A DNA stretch of 64,000 bases from an uncultured Bacilli bacterium (GTDB lineage: Bacteria; Bacillota_I; Bacilli_A; RF39; UBA660): NCBI GenBank assembly GCA_934130405.1, contig CAKOXX010000004.1, positions 1 to 64,000 on the forward strand, given 5' to 3'. Each line of letters opens with the position of its first letter. The first letter of the stretch is position 1. This document shows positions 58,744 to 64,000 of this stretch, in pieces. The notes under the pieces were generated by a model. That model was given only the letters and a program-made list of their open reading frames with translations. It was not told the origin of the DNA and did not search any database. The translations under genes and the position numbers were made by a program.

Positions 58744-59536
58744 AGTTTTTTTAGACCTTGGATTTATTAAAATTTATTACTATACAATTTTCATTTTTTT
58801 TGCAATTATTTCTGCTTGCTTACTTATATTTAAAGAAGCAAAAAAACAAAATATTGATAAAGATTTTTTAATAAATACTATTTATTATGTAATTATTTTA
58901 GGAATAATTGGCGCAAGAGCTTATTATGTGTTATTTGAATGGTCTTACTATGTAAAAAATCCATTAGAGATATTTGCTGTTTGGAATGGTGGCCTTGCTA
59001 TTCATGGTGGAATAATAGCTGGTTTATTGTTTATAATATATTACTGTCGTAAGAATAAAATTTCTAGTTTGAAATTTTTAGACATAGTAGTAGTAGGTCT
59101 TATTTTAGCCCAAGCAATTGGAAGATGGGGTAATTTCTTTAATCAGGAAGCCTATGGAGCTCTTACTACTAAACAAGAATTAATGAATCTTCATCTACCA
59201 ACATTTATTATAAATGGAATGTATATAAATGGAAATTATTATCAACCAACATTTTTATATGAATCATTGTTTGATTTCATAGGATTTTTAATGCTATTCT
59301 TTATTAGATTTTATCCATATTTAAAAGTAGGATTTTTAACGGGCTTTTACTTGATTTGGTATGGTGTGTCAAGATTCTTTATTGAAGGAATGCGTGGCGA
59401 TAGTCTAATGCTTGGAAACTTTAAAATGGCACAGATAATATCGATAATAATGATAATTTGTGGTATTTATTTATGCTTTATAAAAAATATTAAAAAAAGA
59501 AAACTAGAAAATCTATATCATAAGGAGGATTTTTAA
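58736..59536 (+). CDS. lgt: Prolipoprotein diacylglyceryl transferase
   Basis: Lgt (266 aa) attaches diacylglycerol to the lipobox Cys of prolipoproteins at the membrane. About seven helices are present. NGGLAIHGGIIAGLL and the signature GRWGNFFNQEAYG (catalytic region) are clear, and RFFIEGMRGDSL is the third block. It overlaps the yvlD-like gene by 8 bp and is followed by trxB after one base. YidC in this window is one likely substrate. Confidence 0.95.
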   Translation: MNRVFLDLGFIKIYYYTIFIFFAIISACLLIFKEAKKQNIDKDFLINTIYYVIILGIIGARAYYVLFEWSYYVKNPLEIFAVWNGGLAIHGGIIAGLLFIIYYCRKNKISSLKFLDIVVVGLILAQAIGRWGNFFNQEAYGALTTKQELMNLHLPTFIINGMYINGNYYQPTFLYESLFDFIGFLMLFFIRFYPYLKVGFLTGFYLIWYGVSRFFIEGMRGDSLMLGNFKMAQIISIIMIICGIYLCFIKNIKKRKLENLYHKEDF

Positions 59537-59537
59537 T

Positions 59538-60428
59538 ATGAAATATGATGTTTTAATAATTGGTTGTGGAGTAGCTGGAATGACTGCTGCTATTTATTTA
59601 AAAAGAAGCGGCATTTCTTGTGCTATTTTTGAATCATCTATGCCTGGAGGACAAATTGTATCAAACGATAAAATAGAAAATTATCCGGGATTTTCTTCAG
59701 TATCGGGAAGTGATTTGGCAATTTCAATTTTAAATCAAGTCAAAGAATTAGAAATACCCGTTATTTTTGAAAAAGTTGAGAAAGTAAATGATAACCAGGA
59801 AGTAAAAGAAGTGGTTACAGATAAAAATACTTATACTAGTTCAAAAATAATAATTGCTACTGGAAGAAAATCAAAAAAATTAAATGTTTTATTTGAAGAT
59901 AAATATCTTAATCACGGTTTAAGCTTTTGTGCTGTTTGTGATGGTAATCTATATAAAGATAAAGATGTAGTAGTAATTGGTGGAGGTGATAGTGCCTTTG
60001 AATCTGCTAATTATTTAAGTCATCTTGCTAAAAGTGTTACTTTATTACATAGAAGAGAAGAATTTAGAGCTAAGAAAAGCTTAGTAGATAAAGTTGAAAA
60101 TCTAGATAATGTTTCCTTTGTTTTAGGAGAAGTAGTATCTTTCTTGGGAGAAGATAATTTAACAGGAATAAAATTAAAAGACGAAAGAGTTATTGATTGT
60201 GATGCTGTATTTGTTTGTATTGGTCAAATACCAAATACTGAATTTTTAAGTGACTTAAATATATTATCAAAAGATAGTTATATTGAAGTAGATAATAATT
60301 TTGAGACAAAAATAAAAGGAATATATGCAATTGGTGATTGTGTATTTAAACCACACTATCAAATTGTGATTGCTATGAGTGAAGCAGCAAGATGTGCCTT
60401 GAACGTAAGGAGTGAGTTAAGTGAATAA
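59538..60428 (+). CDS. trxB: Thioredoxin-disulfide reductase
   Basis: TrxB (296 aa) is an FAD/NADPH enzyme that reduces thioredoxin. FAD site GCGVAGMTAAIYL, redox-active CAVC in FCAVCDGNLY (about 132-135), NADPH site GGGDSAFESANYL and the C-terminal GIYAIGDCV are all present. It is slightly shorter than usual (about 310). RBS AAGGAGGATTTTTAAT. It overlaps yvcK by 8 bp. Confidence 0.95.
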   Translation: MKYDVLIIGCGVAGMTAAIYLKRSGISCAIFESSMPGGQIVSNDKIENYPGFSSVSGSDLAISILNQVKELEIPVIFEKVEKVNDNQEVKEVVTDKNTYTSSKIIIATGRKSKKLNVLFEDKYLNHGLSFCAVCDGNLYKDKDVVVIGGGDSAFESANYLSHLAKSVTLLHRREEFRAKKSLVDKVENLDNVSFVLGEVVSFLGEDNLTGIKLKDERVIDCDAVFVCIGQIPNTEFLSDLNILSKDSYIEVDNNFETKIKGIYAIGDCVFKPHYQIVIAMSEAARCALNVRSELSE

Positions 60429-61371
60429 AAAAGTAGTAGTTTTAGGCGGAGGAAAGGGAATATCTTATTTACTTGCAGGACTTAAAGATTTTCCTCTTGA
60501 TATTACAGCAGTTATTACTGTAGCAGATAATGGAAAGAGTACAGGTAAATTAAGAGAAGAATTTCATATTCCTGCTGTAGGAGATGTTAGAAAAGTTATA
60601 ACTAGTATGTCAGGTAGTGATGAAAATATTAAGAAAATGTTAGAATATCGTTTTCATACTACTAGTGACTTAGATGGACATGCTTTAGGAAACTTAATTC
60701 TTACTTCTTTATTAGATATAACTGGAAGTTTAAAGGCGTCTATTGAAGAATTATCAATCTTATTAGATGTTAAAAGTAAAATTCTTCCTTTAACTGAAGA
60801 TGAAAATATTACTTTGATGGGTGAAGCAACTGATGGCTCTATAATAGAGGGAGAAGAAATGATTACAAAATCTCCAAAGAAAATAAAAAGATTGTTTTAT
60901 AAAGAAGAACCAAATGTATTAAAAGATGTAATAGCTGCTATCAATGAAGCTGACCTAGTTTTGCTAAGCATGGGAAGTTTATATACATCTATCTTTCCAA
61001 ATTTGTTATCCAAAAAAGTAATTGAAGCTTTAGACAAAACTAAATCTCCTATTATGTATGTTTGTAATATAGTTACTCAACCAGGAGAAACAGATAATTT
61101 TACAGTTAGTGACCATGTTAACTTGATAAATGAATACTTGGGTGAACATAAACTAGATGCTGTTATTGCTTCTAATTCTCCAATTTCTAAAGAAATGGCT
61201 GAAAAGTATGCTTGTGAGGAAAGAAAAGACCCTGTAAAGATAGATTATGCAGTGTTAAAGTCATTAGATGTAGAATTTATTGAAGCGGATTTATTAACGA
61301 TTGCTGATAATACTTTGAAGCATCATAGTCAAAAACTTAGTTCATTAATATTCTCCTATTTAATGAGGTGA
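60421..61371 (+). CDS. yvcK: YvcK/GlmR-type UDP-sugar-binding regulator
   Basis: This 316-aa protein of the CofD-like/YvcK family balances carbon flow to cell-wall precursors in Bacillus, where it binds UDP-GlcNAc. VVLGGGKGISYLLAGLK is the nucleotide-sugar loop, and VTVADNGKSTGKLREEF (with one conservative change) and PAVGDVRKV follow. It starts with GTG behind AAGGAGTGAGTTA. whiA comes directly after, as usual. rapZ, normally before yvcK, is missing here. Confidence 0.94.
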   Translation: MNKKVVVLGGGKGISYLLAGLKDFPLDITAVITVADNGKSTGKLREEFHIPAVGDVRKVITSMSGSDENIKKMLEYRFHTTSDLDGHALGNLILTSLLDITGSLKASIEELSILLDVKSKILPLTEDENITLMGEATDGSIIEGEEMITKSPKKIKRLFYKEEPNVLKDVIAAINEADLVLLSMGSLYTSIFPNLLSKKVIEALDKTKSPIMYVCNIVTQPGETDNFTVSDHVNLINEYLGEHKLDAVIASNSPISKEMAEKYACEERKDPVKIDYAVLKSLDVEFIEADLLTIADNTLKHHSQKLSSLIFSYLMR

Positions 61372-61376
61372 TAATT

Positions 61377-62288
61377 ATGTCTTTTACAACTAAAGTTAAA
61401 GAAGAAATTGTAAATAAAAAATTAGCAGAAACAGAAAACTATTCCATATTAGCTGGTTTTGTTCGGAACAATGCAACTTGGAATGATGATAAATTGGAAT
61501 TAATCAATGAAAATGAAAAGATAATAAATTATTTTAAAAATATTCTTGATATGTTCAAAGAAATAAAATATGTAGAATATGCCAAAGACAGTAATAATTT
61601 TTCTAAAAATAATTTACATATCCTAGAAATTGTTGAAGGAAGCTCTTTTCTTTTGGATTTAGTTGCATATAAAAAAGAAGTACCACCTGATTATTTCTTT
61701 GATGGAAAATTAGAAACAAAAGCATATTTAAAAGGAGTGTTTTTAAATGGAGGAAGTATAAATGATCCTAAAACCTCTAGATATCATATGGAAATATTAA
61801 TTGATTATCCAGAAGAAGCTGTTTTTGTTCAAAAAGTGTTAAACTCTTATAATCTAAATATTAAAATGTTAAATAGAGATCGTAGTTATATGCTTTATTT
61901 GAAAGAAGCTGAGAAGATAAGTGATTTTCTAAAAATAGTAGATGCTAATAATTCAGTCTTATATTATGAAGATGTAAGAATTTATCGGGATAAAAAGAAC
62001 CAAACTAATAGATTAAATAATTGTGAACAAGCTAATACTGATAGAATTATTGCTAGTGCTTTAGAACAACTTAATCAAATAGAAATCCTAAAGAAAAATA
62101 ATGCTATAGATTTACTTGATGACAAAACAAAAGAAGCTCTTTATTATCGTGAAAAATATAAAGAAGCTTCCTTAAAAGAATTAAGTGAAAAAATAGCTGT
62201 TGAGACAGGAAGATTTATATCTAAATCAGGTCTTAATCATCGCTTTCGAAAAATAAAAGAATTAGCATCAAAGTTTATGATTGATTAG
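61377..62288 (+). CDS. whiA: Sporulation/division regulator WhiA
   Basis: WhiA (303 aa) is a DNA-binding protein with a degenerate homing-endonuclease (LAGLIDADG-like) N-terminal domain and a C-terminal HTH. In Bacillus it affects division and chromosome segregation. YLKGVFLNGGSINDP marks the LAGLIDADG-type part. RLNNCEQANTDRIIASALEQL and ISKSGLNHRFRKI are the linker and HTH signatures. The ATG at 61377 follows GAGGTGATAATT. It converges on clpP with a 14-bp overlap. Confidence 0.94.
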   Translation: MSFTTKVKEEIVNKKLAETENYSILAGFVRNNATWNDDKLELINENEKIINYFKNILDMFKEIKYVEYAKDSNNFSKNNLHILEIVEGSSFLLDLVAYKKEVPPDYFFDGKLETKAYLKGVFLNGGSINDPKTSRYHMEILIDYPEEAVFVQKVLNSYNLNIKMLNRDRSYMLYLKEAEKISDFLKIVDANNSVLYYEDVRIYRDKKNQTNRLNNCEQANTDRIIASALEQLNQIEILKKNNAIDLLDDKTKEALYYREKYKEASLKELSEKIAVETGRFISKSGLNHRFRKIKELASKFMID

Positions 62289-62856
62289 TGAGAATTTTAT
62301 CAATTAAACCATAGTCTTTAGCATTATCGGCACTTAAATAATTATCTCTATCAGTGTCATTTTCAATTTGCTTAATAGATTTACCTGTATTTTTAGCAAG
62401 TATATCATTAAGCTTTTTCTTTGTATTTAAAATATGTTCTGCCGCTATTTTTATTTCTGTTGCTTGTCCACTAGCTCCACCAAGTGGTTGATGAATCATC
62501 ACCTCACTATTAGGAAGAGCATAGCGCTTCCCTTTTTTACCACTTGATAGTAAAAAAGCAGCCATCGATGCAGCTATACCAAGACAAATGGTAGAAACAT
62601 CACTCTTTATGAAATTCATTGTATCATAAATGGCAAAGCCAGAAGTAACATTACCTCCCGGAGAATTAATATAAATAGAAATATCATCATGACTTAATGA
62701 ATCAAGATATAGTAATTCTGCTACTACAGTATTAGCTAGATTATCATCGATTTCTCCTGATAAAAGAATAATTCTATTTTTTAATAATCTAGAAAATATA
62801 TCATAACTTCGCTCTCCACCAACTTCTTTATCTACTATCATAGGAATTAAACTCAT
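62275..62856 (-). CDS. clpP: ATP-dependent Clp protease proteolytic subunit
   Basis: ClpP (193 aa) is the serine-protease barrel fed by ClpX/ClpC. The catalytic Ser is in GIAASMAAFLLSSG (near 96) and His in MIHQPLGGASGQA (near 121); Asp follows in the DRDNYLSA region. The start MSLIPMIVDKEVGGERSYDIFSRLL is typical. I chose the ATG at 62856 behind AAAGGAA; an ATG nine bases upstream abuts the RBS. No CtsR box was seen. The 3' end overlaps whiA. Confidence 0.96.
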   Translation of the reverse strand: MSLIPMIVDKEVGGERSYDIFSRLLKNRIILLSGEIDDNLANTVVAELLYLDSLSHDDISIYINSPGGNVTSGFAIYDTMNFIKSDVSTICLGIAASMAAFLLSSGKKGKRYALPNSEVMIHQPLGGASGQATEIKIAAEHILNTKKKLNDILAKNTGKSIKQIENDTDRDNYLSADNAKDYGLIDKILTNQS

Positions 62857-62960
62857 TATTATCATTTCCTTTCCAATATTGCTATCTAAAATTACTATAT
62901 CCAGTTATAGAAATAAATATTCTCTAAATTAAACTTTATATTTTGCGAATAATTTACAAA

Positions 62961-62989
62961 TTTACATTATAAACTTAAAATGATATAAT
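62961..62989 (+). promoter_or_regulatory. Promoter of the right-edge kinase gene
   Basis: TTTACA (62961-62966), 17-bp spacer, TATAAT (62984-62989). Confidence 0.75.
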
Positions 62990-63014
62990 GAATTAAGAAT
63001 AAGAAGGTGGATTA

Positions 63015-64000
63015 ATGATAGAAGATGTTAAAGTTGTTATAAATGGAAAAAAAACAAAAGTTCCGATGGGAACAACTTTATTACAACTTAGTAAAAATTA
63101 TACAAGTGACTATAGATTTCCTATCATAATAGCAAGAGTAGATAATACTTATCGTGAGCTTAGTTATGCTATTCATGATGAATGTAATATTGAATTTTTT
63201 GATTTGAATTCAAGAGTTGGAAATAGAACGCATATAGCAGGTTTAACTTTTTTACTATTGGTTGCTGTTAAAGAATTATATGGTGAGAAAGCAAATATTA
63301 TAGTACAACACTCTTTAGATAAAGGTATCTATATAGAAACAACATTTCCAATTAGTGAAACATTAGTAAAATCAATTGCTAAAAAAATGGTTCAATTAGT
63401 AGAACAGAATTTAGATATAACTAAAGTTAGTGTTGAAAGAATAAGTGCCATTAAATATTTTGAAGCAATTAAAGATGAAGCAAAAGCCAATATCATGAAA
63501 TATAATACTAATACCTATATAACCTTATATAGACTTGGTAGTTACTATAATTATTTTTATCATTATATGCCAACCTCAACGGGACTTTTAAAAGATTTTA
63601 AATTAACTTATTTAAATGATAATGGTTTTATTTTACAATTTCCAACGGTGTACTCTAAAAATATGATAAGTGAATATCAACATCATCCAAATATGTTTAA
63701 AGTCTTTAAAGAATGTCATGATTGGGCAAAACTTATGCACGTTTCTAATCTTTCAGAATTAAATAGTATTGTTTCAAAAGGCCAAGTTGAAGATTTAATA
63801 AGGATAGATGAGACATTGCAAAGTAATAGATTATTAGAAGTTGCTAAGACAATAGTTGCTAATAAAAAAGATAAAAAAATTATTTTACTAGCAGGACCTT
63901 CATCAAGTGGAAAGACAACAACTACTAGAAAGTTATGTATGTTCTTAAGAAGTTTTGGATTGAATCCTAAAATGTTAAGTATGGATGATTACTTTGTGGA
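63015..64000 (+). CDS. Uridine kinase-like nucleoside kinase with TGS/ThrRS-like N-terminus (partial)
   Basis: The open frame runs off the right edge after 328 codons. An N-terminal TGS-like domain (VKVVINGKKTKVPMGTTLLQL) and a ThrRS second-domain-like part (about 60-200, with HSLDKGIYIE) precede a P-loop kinase. Its Walker A is LAGPSSSGKTTTTRKL (about 293-308), and SMDDYFV follows at the cut end. This is the composition of the uridine-kinase-like proteins common in Bacillota. The exact substrate is unknown. RBS AGAAGGTGGATTA. Its own sigma-A promoter lies 25 bp upstream. Confidence 0.88.
   Translation, partial: MIEDVKVVINGKKTKVPMGTTLLQLSKNYTSDYRFPIIIARVDNTYRELSYAIHDECNIEFFDLNSRVGNRTHIAGLTFLLLVAVKELYGEKANIIVQHSLDKGIYIETTFPISETLVKSIAKKMVQLVEQNLDITKVSVERISAIKYFEAIKDEAKANIMKYNTNTYITLYRLGSYYNYFYHYMPTSTGLLKDFKLTYLNDNGFILQFPTVYSKNMISEYQHHPNMFKVFKECHDWAKLMHVSNLSELNSIVSKGQVEDLIRIDETLQSNRLLEVAKTIVANKKDKKIILLAGPSSSGKTTTTRKLCMFLRSFGLNPKMLSMDDYFV

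Noticed and set aside
62866..62960. CtsR operator for clpP
   Set aside because: No GGTCAAA-type direct repeat in the upstream region.
1..64000. Mollicute genetic code (TGA read as Trp)
   Set aside because: Trp is TGG throughout and TGA ends genes such as recF and mnmE at the expected lengths.

Overview
This is a very AT-rich chromosomal segment from a low-GC Bacillota (Bacilli-type) bacterium. It covers the replication origin and about 64 kb of mostly housekeeping genes. The standard code is used: TGG encodes Trp, and TGA ends genes such as recF. Gene order follows the Bacillus core: gyrA-gyrB-recF / dnaN-dnaA / oriC / rpmH-rnpA-yidC-jag-mnmE-mnmG-rsmG-noc-parA-parB; ychF-rpsF-ssb-rpsR-gdpP-rplI-dnaB; argS-rpoE; prfA-prmC-spoIIR-mntP-murA-rpmE-rpiB; spoIIQ-mbl; cysS-mrnC-rlmB-sigma; uvrA-lgt-trxB-yvcK-whiA. 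I cannot place the species. SpoIIR, a SpoIIQ-like protein, a ComK-like protein, Noc and apparent Spo0A boxes point to a lineage with sporulation or competence ancestry rather than a typical mollicute.

Layout. 1-326: tandem array alternating Noc-binding sites and parS-type sites. 327-9242 (minus): gyrA, gyrB, recF, a comK-like gene, dnaN, dnaA. 9243-9705: oriC, with many TTTTCCACA DnaA boxes and a pair of 0A-like boxes. 9706-31218 (plus): ribosome, tRNA-modification, segregation and replication genes. 31238-33783 (minus): a LemA-like protein and a class A PBP. 33889-46321 (plus): translation, cell-wall and sporulation-type genes, plus a DnaA-box cluster before rpiB. 46403-49202: an agr-like quorum-sensing locus, with response regulator and kinase on the plus strand converging on agrD and agrB on the minus strand; the 39-residue AgrD was found by reading the minus strand. 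49468-54874 (plus): cold-shock protein, HPF, cysS, mrnC, rlmB, a SigH-position sigma factor and a membrane-anchored partner. Then hup (minus), uvrA to whiA (plus), clpP (minus) and a partial nucleoside kinase at the right edge.

How parts fit. Both ParB-family proteins, ParB and Noc, carry the residues that separate parS from Noc-site specificity, and both site types are interleaved in one array at the left edge. Four TGTCGAA-type boxes at exact 10-bp steps cover the comK promoter, a pair lies in oriC, and one lies before agrB. If these are Spo0A boxes, one master regulator would touch replication, competence and peptide signalling. Two 12-bp repeats 21 bp apart between agrB and csp have the geometry of a LytTR (AgrA) operator and could serve both genes. 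No tRNA, rRNA, CRISPR, IS element or prophage was seen.
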